Part shown: positions 20,160 through 31,139 of the stretch, piece by piece
Layout of the letters: every line of letters starts with the position of its first letter
Numbering within the stretch: position 1 is the stretch's first letter
Source: Leptospira ognonensis
Lineage (GTDB): Bacteria; Spirochaetota; Leptospiria; Leptospirales; Leptospiraceae
Reading direction: 5' to 3'
Length of the DNA stretch: 64,000 nucleotides
Assembly (NCBI RefSeq): GCF_004770745.1
Contig: NZ_RQGD01000035.1
Location: 124,001 to 188,000 of the forward strand
The notes under the pieces: generated by a model
What the model was told of the DNA's origin: nothing
Seen by the model: only the letters and a program-made list of their open reading frames with translations
Databases searched by the model: none
Translations under genes and position numbers: made by a program

Positions 20160-21449
20160 TTAAATTTGTATTGGTAGAAAAAGTTCTGCGATCGTGCAAA
20201 AGCCTACATCCTTTGACGTATGATCTTTGGCTTTTCTGATAAAAAACATTCCATGGTGTTTGTTTGCAATGAAATCAACCATTGTCAACCCAAGGCCGAG
20301 GCTAAAAGGCTCTTCTTTGTGCAGTGCCTCGACGGGAGGGTGCATGCGAAAGAACGGAAGTACAAGACTTTTTTGTGAATCCTCGGAGATGTCACTATAA
20401 ATATCATTTGGAAGTTGATTTTTGAAGCTTATGCAAAAATAACCATCAGTAAGTGTGATAAAGCAATCGATGGCGGTGCTGGCATTTGCGTACTTAATGG
20501 CATTGAGGAGCAATTCTTTGAAGCAAAGACTGAGTAATTCTAAATTGACCAAAAGCTTCACTTCACTTTTGATCATTGGAAGATTGATCGTAATCGATTT
20601 TGTGGCAGCGGCACTGGCCAAATGCGAAGCGACTTTTTCAATCCTACTGACGATCTCTCCTGAAAAGGTCTTAGTCAATTCTACTTTTGATTCTAGAATC
20701 TCAACTGCGGAGGCCAAACCTCTTAACATCGATTTTGTGTGATTGTTATTTTCTTCTAAAACTTGGAAAAATTCTCCGTCTATGGTAACTGTTCCATTCT
20801 CATTGCGTGTAGATGTTTGTACAATGGTATCTATGAGGGTGGTCATGGCTCCGAAACCAGACCCTTGGGAAAGTGTGGTTTTCAAATTATAAATCGCAGT
20901 CACCTCTGTAGATGACTGCGAACTTTTCCTAGCAGTTTCCTTATAGTTTAGCCATTCCAACTGTTCTCGCAATTCTTTTGATTCATCACGAAGCAGTACC
21001 TTTTCAATATCTATCAAGTATCTGTACTCGAGAGCCTTAAGTAGTGTTGTCTTAACTAGATCAACATTCAAGGGTTTAACGAGATAATCATAAACTCCCA
21101 TTTTCATGATTTCGATGATTTCATCTGTGCCATCGATTGCCGTTTGGACGAGGATCACAGCGTCTGATTTCAGTTTTTTTAATTCACGGATAAATGATTT
21201 TCCGTCCATAACAGGCATCATCAGATCCACTAAGAAGACGCTTACCTCGTTTAAGGATAATAATTCTAAGGCAACCTTTCCGTTTTCAGCCAATTGAAAA
21301 GGAACATGTATACTCTCGCAAATGCCAGCGAGTAACATTTGGTTGTCTTCCCGGTCTTCGACAATAAGGACTGGTCCCGGAGGTCTTCGCATTTTGGAAA
21401 TCAAAGACTTCATTTCTGTGGTATGGCTGTTTGATTTCGACAAAGGCAT
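20160..21449 (-). CDS. Receiver domain fused to a histidine-kinase-like ATPase (REC-HATPase)
   Basis: 429 residues. The N-terminal receiver (about 25-140) has VLIVEDREDNQ, phosphoacceptor Asp75 in VFLVDLMMPVMDG and DYLVKPLNVD. A helical region follows (about 190-290), then a HATPase domain with N-box FKELLLNAIKYA and glycine motif FSLGLGLTMVDF. I do not see a canonical H-box; a His in NNNHTKSML is the nearest candidate. The order is reversed relative to ordinary hybrid kinases. It lies 12 bp upstream of the CheY-like gene and may pass or remove phosphate within this cluster. There is no membrane helix, so it is cytoplasmic. Confidence 0.85.
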   Translation of the reverse strand: MPLSKSNSHTTEMKSLISKMRRPPGPVLIVEDREDNQMLLAGICESIHVPFQLAENGKVALELLSLNEVSVFLVDLMMPVMDGKSFIRELKKLKSDAVILVQTAIDGTDEIIEIMKMGVYDYLVKPLNVDLVKTTLLKALEYRYLIDIEKVLLRDESKELREQLEWLNYKETARKSSQSSTEVTAIYNLKTTLSQGSGFGAMTTLIDTIVQTSTRNENGTVTIDGEFFQVLEENNNHTKSMLRGLASAVEILESKVELTKTFSGEIVSRIEKVASHLASAAATKSITINLPMIKSEVKLLVNLELLSLCFKELLLNAIKYANASTAIDCFITLTDGYFCISFKNQLPNDIYSDISEDSQKSLVLPFFRMHPPVEALHKEEPFSLGLGLTMVDFIANKHHGMFFIRKAKDHTSKDVGFCTIAELFLPIQI

Positions 21450-21510
21450 AGCTTACTAAGTATCGGATAGCCTATGCCTAAAAAAAAAATCCTTCAATCT
21501 ATTTTATAAA

Positions 21511-24048
21511 TTAATTGGAATCAGGGATAAGTCCTAAAGGTAATTTGAGAGTAAATACGGAACCACGTCCAAAATCGCTCTCAAAAAGGATTTCTCCTTT
21601 CAGTAAATGGGCAAATCTTTGTGATATATTCAATCCGAGACCTGTTCCCAGTGCCTTCGAATCCTGAGAGAAGCGCGTAAAAGCATCAAATAAAAAAGCC
21701 TGGTCTTCTTTTCGTATGCCCTCACCGCTGTCTCGAATGGCAATAGAAAGAAAATTCTGGTTTACTTGCATTGTTATGTTGATTTTGGACCTGTTAGGTG
21801 AGAATTTCAAAGCATTAGAACATAAATTGATTAGAATTTGATGAAGTAGTTTGGGATCCGAGACTATTTTTAATGATTCTAAATTATGGGTCATCAATTG
21901 GATGGAAATTTGTTTCTCGGTTGCTTGCGGGGTTAGATTTTCTTTGCAATTGAGTATGATTTCATAGGGGACCGTCTCTTGAAGCTCACATTCGATTTTT
22001 CCTGCTTCAATCTTTGAAAGTTCTAAAAGTTCATTGATCAGCTTCAAAAGATTTTGTCCAGATTTGTGGATGTAGTCCAGATATTTCTTTCCCATCTCGT
22101 TGCCCGGCGGAAGTTCTATTAATTTGGTAAAACCAAGAATCGAGTTTAAAGGTGTTCGGAGTTCATGACTCATCATGGCGAGAAAATCTGATTTTAATCG
22201 GTTTGCAGATTCAGCTCTTTCCTTTGCGAGAGTTAAGTCAGCGGTTCGATCCCTGACCAATTCTTCCAGGTGCTCTTTATGAAGCTTTAATTCCTGAAAG
22301 ATTTGATTTCTTTCCAAGAAATTTCCAATCCAATTGGTAATGGTTTGAAACAATAACAACTCATCTTCTCCAAGCGTTGATTCGAACTTACGCTCCCATC
22401 CAAGAACACCAAAAAATTTTGATTGGATGAAAATCGGAAAGAGTAATACTTTCGTTATGTTTCTATCGAAAAACCATCGTTCTGATTCTCTGCAATCGCT
22501 TTCGGTTAATCCTAAGGATTCATTTTTGACAAGTATTTCATGCCATCTCGAAAGTCCCAATTCCTTCCAATCAGGCAAGGAACATATTTCTTTATACCCA
22601 TTATACTGAGTATCTTTCTTCTTTTGGAAAAGTAAGTCGTATCTGAATTCGCTCTCCAATCCTTCCTTCTTCAGAAGATAAACGCAGTCCATTTCAGTAA
22701 AAAAAAGAAAATCGTGCATCGTAAGTGCAAGTGCGTCCGGAGCAGTGTTTAGTTCGATTAACGATTGAGTGGCAGAAGAAACTCCGATTTCAAATAGCAT
22801 CCGACTGGACATCAAATTTTCCATTTGCTTCTGTGCACTGATATCTATCAGATTGATAAAAATAAAATTAGATTCATCCCCTTCATTTCTAATAATGGAT
22901 AGGGTAAATTTTGCATCGAAAACATCACCGGTCTTTTTATAGCCTTTAATTTCCGAAAATAAGTTGGTACCAGAGAGGATTGCGTCTTTAATGGGTGCTA
23001 AAAATTCTTTTCTTTTTTCTGGACCAATGAGTATATTTGGATTTTTTCCGATCAATTCAGACTTAGTGTAGCCGGTTAACTTGAGTAAGGCGTCGTTAAC
23101 TGATTCAATTTTACTTTGGAGAAGTCTATTCTCTTTATAGCTGATCAATAAATTTGCTTCATGACTTTGAAAGAACATTTCTTGATAAAGCGTTAAATAT
23201 TTGTCTTTTTGTACTCGATCTAGATAAGACTCAAGGATCATGATGAGCTGCATCCAATTGATGTAATCGGGATGCCAGGTTTCTGGAAGGTTAGAGATTT
23301 TGAGAATGGACTCTACTCTAGAGAAAACTCTAAAAAATAAGACAAGATTGAACAATCCGTTAGATTCCGTAAACTGGATCGAAAAAGATGAGAGTAAGTC
23401 CTCTTTCACATGAAAGTCGGAAAGTTTTTTTTGACTGTCTCGACTGCTCTTAAAATTAGATGCCATGCAATGATAAGTGATTGGTTTTGCAGCGGATGAA
23501 GTATGATCAAAAATCTGATGATGATTTGAGACCCAATACTCAATCTGATTGGAAAGTGTGACTTCCTGTAAGATTTCGACGATTTCAGAAGCAAGCTCTA
23601 CTCGAGACTTGGAAATTAAACTAAGCTTTGAAATTCTATTTTTTGCCTCTTTGAATTTTGTTTGATTTTCATGGAGGATTGCTTCCCGATCTTTGATGGT
23701 TGTATTCTCTAAAATGCAGCTAAAGGAATTTCCTGCTTCGGAATCTACTGACCGTATGAGAAAAATTCGATACTGAAAGGAAAATCGAAAATGATTCTTT
23801 TCTACGGATACTTCCCCAGCTGTGTGCTTCGGAATTTTTGGATGTTTTTTTATGACTTCATTGTATGCAAGGATTGCATATTCCTCTAGAGCCAGTTCAT
23901 TTTGAAAAACAATAGTAACCTCACCATTTTTTTCTTTTGCTATAAAGACTGCCTGTTTGATATGTGAGAGGGTCTCATATGCCAAAAGCAGGTTGTCAAT
24001 CTTGCCGACTTCTTTCTTTTCAAAGCTTTCATTCGAAAGGTGCGACAT
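21511..24048 (-). CDS. PAS/GAF sensor histidine kinase
   Basis: 845 residues without membrane helices. An N-terminal PAS-like region, a clear PAS domain around 300-405 (VNDALLKLTGYTKSELIGKN), a GAF-like region (about 410-570), a coiled coil, then HisKA with the phosphoacceptor His near residue 626 (FLAMMSHELRTPLNSILGF), and HATPase (HQILINLCSNALKFSP; ALGTGLGLNISQRF). There is no receiver domain, so it is not a hybrid. The start abuts the ispH stop with no gap, and the REC-HATPase lies 61 bp downstream, so that protein is the natural phosphate acceptor. The signal sensed is unknown. Confidence 0.92.
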   Translation of the reverse strand: MSHLSNESFEKKEVGKIDNLLLAYETLSHIKQAVFIAKEKNGEVTIVFQNELALEEYAILAYNEVIKKHPKIPKHTAGEVSVEKNHFRFSFQYRIFLIRSVDSEAGNSFSCILENTTIKDREAILHENQTKFKEAKNRISKLSLISKSRVELASEIVEILQEVTLSNQIEYWVSNHHQIFDHTSSAAKPITYHCMASNFKSSRDSQKKLSDFHVKEDLLSSFSIQFTESNGLFNLVLFFRVFSRVESILKISNLPETWHPDYINWMQLIMILESYLDRVQKDKYLTLYQEMFFQSHEANLLISYKENRLLQSKIESVNDALLKLTGYTKSELIGKNPNILIGPEKRKEFLAPIKDAILSGTNLFSEIKGYKKTGDVFDAKFTLSIIRNEGDESNFIFINLIDISAQKQMENLMSSRMLFEIGVSSATQSLIELNTAPDALALTMHDFLFFTEMDCVYLLKKEGLESEFRYDLLFQKKKDTQYNGYKEICSLPDWKELGLSRWHEILVKNESLGLTESDCRESERWFFDRNITKVLLFPIFIQSKFFGVLGWERKFESTLGEDELLLFQTITNWIGNFLERNQIFQELKLHKEHLEELVRDRTADLTLAKERAESANRLKSDFLAMMSHELRTPLNSILGFTKLIELPPGNEMGKKYLDYIHKSGQNLLKLINELLELSKIEAGKIECELQETVPYEIILNCKENLTPQATEKQISIQLMTHNLESLKIVSDPKLLHQILINLCSNALKFSPNRSKINITMQVNQNFLSIAIRDSGEGIRKEDQAFLFDAFTRFSQDSKALGTGLGLNISQRFAHLLKGEILFESDFGRGSVFTLKLPLGLIPDSN

Positions 24049-24996
24049 CTATAATTGTGTCAGTAAGTCTTTTGGCAATTTAAAACTCATTGTGTCCTCT
24101 CTACTTTCCGGATAGAGCGAAACATTGGCGTTAGGAAAATGTTTTAGTAGTTCACCAACAATTTCATCAACTAGAACTTGCGGACTAGAAGCTCCAGCTG
24201 TTATTCCGAGTGTTTTGATTTCATTTGTTTTTATATAATCGGGGTTCACTTCCTCTTTGCTTGTGATCCGAAAAGAAAGAGGTTTTGTTTTTTTTGCAAG
24301 TTGAAGTAACCTGACGGAATTCGAAGAATTGGGAGAACCAATGACTAACATGGCATCCACATTCTCAATCATAAAGGTGACCGCTTCCTGTCTTTCGGTT
24401 GTGGCATAACAGATGTCATCCTTTTGTGGGTGTTCAACAAACGGGAAGGTTTCTTCAATTTGTCTGATGATACTTTTGGTATCAGTAACTGAGAGTGTGG
24501 TCTGCATTAAGTAGGTCAAAGGCTTAGAGGTATCAATTTTATCTTTCAAGTTGATCACATCATTTTCATCTTCGACTAAGTGCATATAGGCCTCGCCCAT
24601 GGTGCCTATTGCCTCATCGTGACCTCTATGTCCTATATAAATGATCTGGTGAGTATCCTTGATGTTTCTCGCTTTACGGTGCACTCGGGTCACTAAAGGG
24701 CAGGTGGCATCACCGATCCGTAACTTTCGTTCCTTCGCCTCGGCGACCACAGAGGGCGAGACTCCATGAGCGGAGAATATAACTGTGGATCCCTCGGGAG
24801 CCTCGGATAACTCCTCGATAAATTTGATTCCTCTCTTCTTCATCTCGTCCACGACTCTCTGGTTATGGACAATTTCTTTTCTTACATAAAGCGTATCCGC
24901 TGGATTTGAAGCAAAAACAGTATCAACAAACGAAATGGCATATTTGACTCCAGCACAAAAGCCGCGAGGGTTGGCTAAGAAAATTCTTTCGAGCAC
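24049..24996 (-). CDS. ispH: 4-hydroxy-3-methylbut-2-enyl diphosphate reductase
   Basis: Last step of the MEP pathway to isoprenoids: an iron-sulfur enzyme that makes IPP and DMAPP in the cytoplasm. The three cluster-binding Cys are in NPRGFCAGVK (Cys14), IGDATCPLVTRVH and DDICYATTERQEAV. Further family motifs are SAHGVSP and GSPNSSNSVRL. 315 residues is normal. The start is GTG with AGGTG about 9 nt before it, giving MLERIFLANPRGF, the expected N-terminus. It is first in a leftward run that continues with no gap into the histidine kinase gene. Confidence 0.97.
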   Translation of the reverse strand: MLERIFLANPRGFCAGVKYAISFVDTVFASNPADTLYVRKEIVHNQRVVDEMKKRGIKFIEELSEAPEGSTVIFSAHGVSPSVVAEAKERKLRIGDATCPLVTRVHRKARNIKDTHQIIYIGHRGHDEAIGTMGEAYMHLVEDENDVINLKDKIDTSKPLTYLMQTTLSVTDTKSIIRQIEETFPFVEHPQKDDICYATTERQEAVTFMIENVDAMLVIGSPNSSNSVRLLQLAKKTKPLSFRITSKEEVNPDYIKTNEIKTLGITAGASSPQVLVDEIVGELLKHFPNANVSLYPESREDTMSFKLPKDLLTQL

Positions 24997-25006
24997 TGAT
25001 CACACC

Positions 25007-25038
25007 TACTTAAGGACTTTCTGACAGAAACTTAAGTA
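25007..25038. repeat. Nested inverted repeat between ispH and flaB
   Basis: Outer arms TACTTAAG (25007-25014) and CTTAAGTA (25031-25038) enclose inner arms TTTCTG and CAGAAA separated by one base, with a 3-base bulge on one side. It lies 11 bp before the ispH start codon and about 200 bp before flaB. It could be an operator for ispH or a transcript hairpin. Confidence 0.6.
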
Positions 25039-25096
25039 AAAGCAAAGATTATTTTTGACGGGGGGACATATTGCCAAGCGGGGAAGCTGACTTTTA

Positions 25097-25124
25097 TTCG
25101 AAAAAACTTTCATTTATGTATTAT
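25097..25124 (+). promoter_or_regulatory. Candidate flaB promoter
   Basis: TATTAT at 25119-25124 resembles a -10 box, and TTCGAA 16 nt upstream is a weak -35. I could not find a convincing sigma-28 match (TAAA and GCCGATAA with the right spacing). If correct, the transcript begins near 25131 and has a leader of about 110 nt. Confidence 0.3.
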
Positions 25125-25140
25125 CCCATCTCTTAAATGA

Positions 25141-26091
<951 letters not shown>

Positions 26092-26099
26092 AGTAGGAA

Positions 26100-26160
26100 G
26101 AGAAACAAGGGGGAAGGGCAGGTGGTTGGGGCACTTCTTCCTTTGTTTCTCGATTTTTTT
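26100..26160 (+). terminator. Strong intrinsic terminator of flaB
   Basis: GAGAAACAAGGGGGAAG pairs with CTTCTTCCTTTGTTTCTC (some G-U pairs) around a loop of about 17 nt, followed by a run of seven T. It lies between the convergent flaB and LpxR-like genes, and its T-run reaches the stop codon of the latter. Confidence 0.85.
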
Positions 26161-27592
26161 AAAATTTTTTTCCCAGCTGAAAGCTAGTATACCTGTGATA
26201 AGAAGGAACTCCATCACTCGCGATATATTCGATACTCGTAACTTCTACCCCTGCTTGAAAAAACCAACTCTGATTTTGGAATACATAACCAGTTGAAATT
26301 CTCCCTTGAAATCTTCTCAGGTCTACGTGATACGTTTTTTCCGAATTCTGATCATTATACAAGATAAAAGCCGTAATTAAATTTGTTTCAGGCCGCGAGA
26401 CTCCATTTGCATAAAAATACTGAACGGCAAGTAACTTGGAAAAAATGGAAACGCCCGTTGTCTCGTCTCTGAAGAGAGTATCGTAGAAAAAATATTCAAC
26501 GCCAGGATACTTTGTCCGATCGAAGTTTGGATTTAAAATTGTTTCTAGAATTGCCAACTTTAAACCATCTCCAGGAACAGAGGCCCCATTAAAGATCGTA
26601 TTAAATACTAAAAATTTCATACCAAAGGGTGTATCAGGAGAAACAGTCCTGTCGTATAAAAAAAAGCGAGTCAGTGCCGAATTCGAACTTTCGTCTAACA
26701 GCGAATTGTAAAGAGGTTCTCCGATGAAGATAGTTTGTCCGTTATTGAAGAGAAGACTAGAAGAATCTGTAGGATGCACGATCGCAGTCAGTTCATTTTT
26801 CTGTTTTCCACCGAGTGTGGAGTTCATGGATTGGTCTCGAATGCTCGGACGGATATAAAAATAGGATTCGGTCTCATCTAAATCATAGTTTGGAGTCTGG
26901 TCCTGTAAATTTAAACCAGTTGCTACAGGTGACTTGATATTTCCGAATCGAAAAATCGGTCCGAAACTTACAGAAGTATCTAAATTGCCGAGTTTAACTG
27001 TTGTTTGAATTCCAATATTTTTTGTAAAAAATAATTTCCAATCTGTATTCAATTGATACAAATTTTGTTTTGGGATCTGACTATCCCATCCTTGCGGTAT
27101 GGGTGAGTTTGTCAGAATATGAATTTTTTCTTGTAGATATTTTCCTTGGGCATTTGGTCCCATCTGGCCAAGCGCAGTCTCAAAGGACAGTGCGCTTTTG
27201 TCCCAGGTGTAGGAAGCGACATTCGAGAGAAGCGCATAGGCAGAATATGGTCGTTCCCCGTAAGATGTGTCAGCAGAATATAAGTTGATAGGAGTGTAGA
27301 TGCTATGTTGTAAGGAAACGCCAGAATATTGCTGATTTGGATTCCTTAAAGCGGGAATGATAGAATCCAGAGCCAAAAGTAAAAGTGCAGAGGGTGAGTA
27401 TGTTTTTTTATAAATGCCATACTCTAATTTTACCCCGTTTGTATATTCTCGGTCTGATATTAAATAAACATCATTTTCCCAACCAATCCTTAGGATTTCT
27501 TTTGATTTTTCAGTTTCCGTTGAAAAGAGGCTATTAGTAAAAAAGGTAAAGCCTAGGAGACAAAACATAAATCGGATTCTCTTTTGATTCAT
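26159..27592 (-). CDS. LpxR-like outer-membrane protein (possible lipid A 3'-O-deacylase)
   Basis: 477 residues with a signal peptide (CLLGFTFFTNSLFS, cleavage near 24). The next 150 residues carry the LpxR/DUF2219 pattern: GWENDVYLISDREYTNG (Asn40, Asp41, Asp47), a YTPINLYSAD segment, GERPYSAYALL, and GQMGPNAQGKYLQEKIH followed by PQGW, with His159 where LpxR has its catalytic His. Salmonella LpxR removes the 3'-acyloxyacyl group of lipid A in the outer membrane. This protein is about 150 residues longer, with a barrel-like C-terminus ending in FQLGKKF. It stands alone, convergent with flaB. Activity on leptospiral lipid A is inference. Confidence 0.7.
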   Translation of the reverse strand: MNQKRIRFMFCLLGFTFFTNSLFSTETEKSKEILRIGWENDVYLISDREYTNGVKLEYGIYKKTYSPSALLLLALDSIIPALRNPNQQYSGVSLQHSIYTPINLYSADTSYGERPYSAYALLSNVASYTWDKSALSFETALGQMGPNAQGKYLQEKIHILTNSPIPQGWDSQIPKQNLYQLNTDWKLFFTKNIGIQTTVKLGNLDTSVSFGPIFRFGNIKSPVATGLNLQDQTPNYDLDETESYFYIRPSIRDQSMNSTLGGKQKNELTAIVHPTDSSSLLFNNGQTIFIGEPLYNSLLDESSNSALTRFFLYDRTVSPDTPFGMKFLVFNTIFNGASVPGDGLKLAILETILNPNFDRTKYPGVEYFFYDTLFRDETTGVSIFSKLLAVQYFYANGVSRPETNLITAFILYNDQNSEKTYHVDLRRFQGRISTGYVFQNQSWFFQAGVEVTSIEYIASDGVPSYHRYTSFQLGKKF

Positions 27593-27795
27593 GAAAGATT
27601 TAGTCTGTCGCCTGGTTACAAAAAGATTTTAAGGAATGAGGAAACCAACTATTTTAATCCTACTGTTTTTAAAAACTTTAGCTCTTTTTGAAAAAAAATC
27701 GATAACAATCAAAGCAAATGTTAGTTGGTGGGACATTAATATTTCTCATTTATTCTGATGCAAAGGACGCTTGTGCTAAAGGATTTCGGATTTTG

Positions 27796-27827
27796 GGCGA
27801 TACATATTTTAGATAGTAAATATCGCC
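27796..27827. repeat. Bulged hairpin 8 nt before a terminator
   Basis: GGCGATA plus ATTT (interrupted by a 3-nt bulge) pairs with AAATATCGCC, about 10 bp with an 8-nt loop. Together with the terminator just after it, this could be the 3' end of a small RNA on the plus strand, or a 3'-UTR element of metW on the minus strand. The 290-bp gap between 27593 and 27882 holds no convincing gene. Confidence 0.45.
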
Positions 27828-27835
27828 GTACAGCT

Positions 27836-27866
27836 AAAAAGCCCGAGGGAGACTTCGGGCTTTTTT
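27836..27866. terminator. Bidirectional intrinsic terminator
   Basis: AAAAAGCCCGA, an 8-nt loop, then TCGGGCTTTTTT. The GC-rich stem is flanked by A-run and T-run, so it can act on both strands. On the minus strand it ends the metY-metX-metW transcript 17 nt after the metW stop. Confidence 0.9.
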
Positions 27867-27882
27867 GTATTTGTGCAATAGA

Positions 27883-28509
27883 TCACGAACTAGCCTGGAT
27901 TAAAAATAGTGTCAGTTTAGCAAAAAGATTTGGGAAAACATGAATTTCCCTTTTGTCATTAAAGCTTGCTGTTTTGAGGACATTGATTTTTTGAATTTCA
28001 CAAAAATCAGCAAAATCTTGGTTTGATAAGAAATGCAAATTGGGAGTATCATACCAACGAAAGGGCATCAAATCAGTCACTGGGGTCTTTCCACTGAGCA
28101 GGATTGACATTCGTATCTGCCAATGTGAAAAATTAGGAAAAACGATGATTACCTTTTTCCCAATTCTTAAGCATTCTTTGATAATCTCCCCTGGATTTAA
28201 AGTTTGTTGAATGGTCTGATTTAAGATTACGAAATCAAAACTTTTATCAAGATGGTGTTGTAGACCGTCATCGATGTCGCCATGATGTACATACAATCCT
28301 CTTTTAACGCATTGAATGATGCACTGGTCGTCCTTTTCGATTCCTTGAACTTTTACTCCTTTTCGTTTTAATACGAGCATAAGTTCACCAAATCCACATC
28401 CCAAGTCTAGGACTCTTTCACCAGATTTGATCAGTTGAGCGATGTAGGATATATCTGGTCTATTCGTTAGATCAATATCTATGCTATTTTTTTGATTAAA
28501 AACATTCAT
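27883..28509 (-). CDS. metW: Methionine biosynthesis protein MetW
   Basis: 208 residues with a class I SAM-dependent methyltransferase fold: VLDLGCGFGELMLVLK is the SAM-binding motif I, GIEKDDQ the acidic motif II, and FDFVILNQTIQQTLNP motif IV. TDLMPFRWYDTPNLHFLS near the end is characteristic of MetW. MetW is needed together with MetX for homoserine acylation in several bacteria; the chemical role of its methyltransferase fold is unclear. Its start directly abuts the metX stop, so the pair is translationally coupled. Confidence 0.93.
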   Translation of the reverse strand: MNVFNQKNSIDIDLTNRPDISYIAQLIKSGERVLDLGCGFGELMLVLKRKGVKVQGIEKDDQCIIQCVKRGLYVHHGDIDDGLQHHLDKSFDFVILNQTIQQTLNPGEIIKECLRIGKKVIIVFPNFSHWQIRMSILLSGKTPVTDLMPFRWYDTPNLHFLSNQDFADFCEIQKINVLKTASFNDKREIHVFPNLFAKLTLFLIQASS

Positions 28510-29649
28510 TTAATAAAAATAACCTTCGTCAGTTGAAGATAGAAAATCACGAAGGATCGATTCCTGCTCCAAACTTGGTAATAGAAACGAATCATGTCCA
28601 GCGGGATTGTTCAATTCGACGAAACTGACTGGAATCGCATTGACTTCCAATGACTTAACAATTTCTTCAGATTGGTAAGGAGGGTAAAGCCAGTCAGAAG
28701 TGTATGCAACCACAAGGAATCTACATTTAACGGCCGCTAAGGCTTTTGTGAGTTCTTTGCCTGTTCCTAAGCTATAGTGATCTAGAGCTTTCGTAACATA
28801 GATATAGGAATTTGCATCAAATCGATCCACAAAAGATTCCCCTTGGTGGATTAGATAACTTCCAACGGCAAAATCGGCAGATTGAATGTTTCCTTTAGGA
28901 GGATTCCTACCAAATTTTTCACGCATCATTTCGTCTGAGAGGTATGTGATGTGACCGACCATTCTAGCTAGAGCAAGACCTTTGGATGGGCGATTATGAT
29001 TTCCATACACACCATTATTCCAATTCGGATCCGAGAGAATCGCTTGCCTGCCAACTTCATTGAAGGCGATCTGTTGTGCAGAATGTTCTGATGTGGAAGC
29101 CATAACGATACAATTTCGCAAGCGATCAGGATGGGCAACTGACCATTGTAAGGCTTGCATACCACCCATGGAGCCACCAGCTACAGCGAATAATTGTTTA
29201 ATTCCAAAATGGGAAACTAATTTCTCTTGTGCATTTACCATATCCGCAATCGAGACAAACGGAAATGCGGATTGATAAGGCAAACCTGTTTTCGGGTTGG
29301 TCGACAGAGGTCCACTCGAACCTTTGCAACCTCCAATCACATTGCTTGAGATGACAAAGTAATGATTGGTATCAAATGCTTTTCCCGGACCAATGTAATG
29401 ATCCCAGTAACCAGGTTTTTTATCTCCCAAATGGAAGCCCGCCGCATGTGCGTCTCCGGAAAGCGCATGACATACAAGAATGGCATTGTCTTTTTCGGAG
29501 GAAAGTTCGCCATAGGTTTCATAGGCGACTTCCAATGGGACAATGGTTTCGCCATTGTCCAAGGTAAGGGAGTCAAAGCTGAGAACTTTAGTCTCAACTA
29601 TGCCTACAGACTGGGGACCGGTAGATTCGAGTTTCTCAGGCGTAGGCAT
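28510..29649 (-). CDS. metX: Homoserine O-acyltransferase MetX
   Basis: Activates homoserine with acetyl-CoA (or succinyl-CoA in some lineages) for methionine synthesis. 379 residues, alpha/beta-hydrolase fold. The nucleophile Ser160 is in [15 protein letters not shown], and the catalytic His in [26 protein letters not shown] and the oxyanion region GCKGSSGP also match the family. It lies between metY (16-bp gap) and metW (no gap). The pairing with an O-acetylhomoserine sulfhydrylase suggests acetyl-CoA is used. Confidence 0.96.
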   Translation of the reverse strand: MPTPEKLESTGPQSVGIVETKVLSFDSLTLDNGETIVPLEVAYETYGELSSEKDNAILVCHALSGDAHAAGFHLGDKKPGYWDHYIGPGKAFDTNHYFVISSNVIGGCKGSSGPLSTNPKTGLPYQSAFPFVSIADMVNAQEKLVSHFGIKQLFAVAGGSMGGMQALQWSVAHPDRLRNCIVMASTSEHSAQQIAFNEVGRQAILSDPNWNNGVYGNHNRPSKGLALARMVGHITYLSDEMMREKFGRNPPKGNIQSADFAVGSYLIHQGESFVDRFDANSYIYVTKALDHYSLGTGKELTKALAAVKCRFLVVAYTSDWLYPPYQSEEIVKSLEVNAIPVSFVELNNPAGHDSFLLPSLEQESILRDFLSSTDEGYFY

Positions 29650-29665
29650 TTCTAATCTCTTCAGA

Positions 29666-31063
<1,398 letters not shown>

Positions 31064-31066
31064 TTA

Positions 31067-31095
31067 TTGGATTTGTATTTCTGACTTCTTAAAAT
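31067..31095 (+). promoter_or_regulatory. Candidate promoter for the 31140 outer-membrane protein gene
   Basis: TTGGAT and TAAAAT with a 17-nt spacer, about 45 nt before the start codon. Spacing and -10 are good; the -35 is a partial match. Confidence 0.4.
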
Positions 31096-31139
31096 TCTTA
31101 TTTTCAAACCCATAGGATTCGATACTAATATGGAAACCT

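Noticed and set aside
27758..27943. Small plus-strand ORF across the terminator at 27836-27866
   Set aside because: It runs through a strong terminator and into antisense metW, has no ribosome site, and its product looks random.
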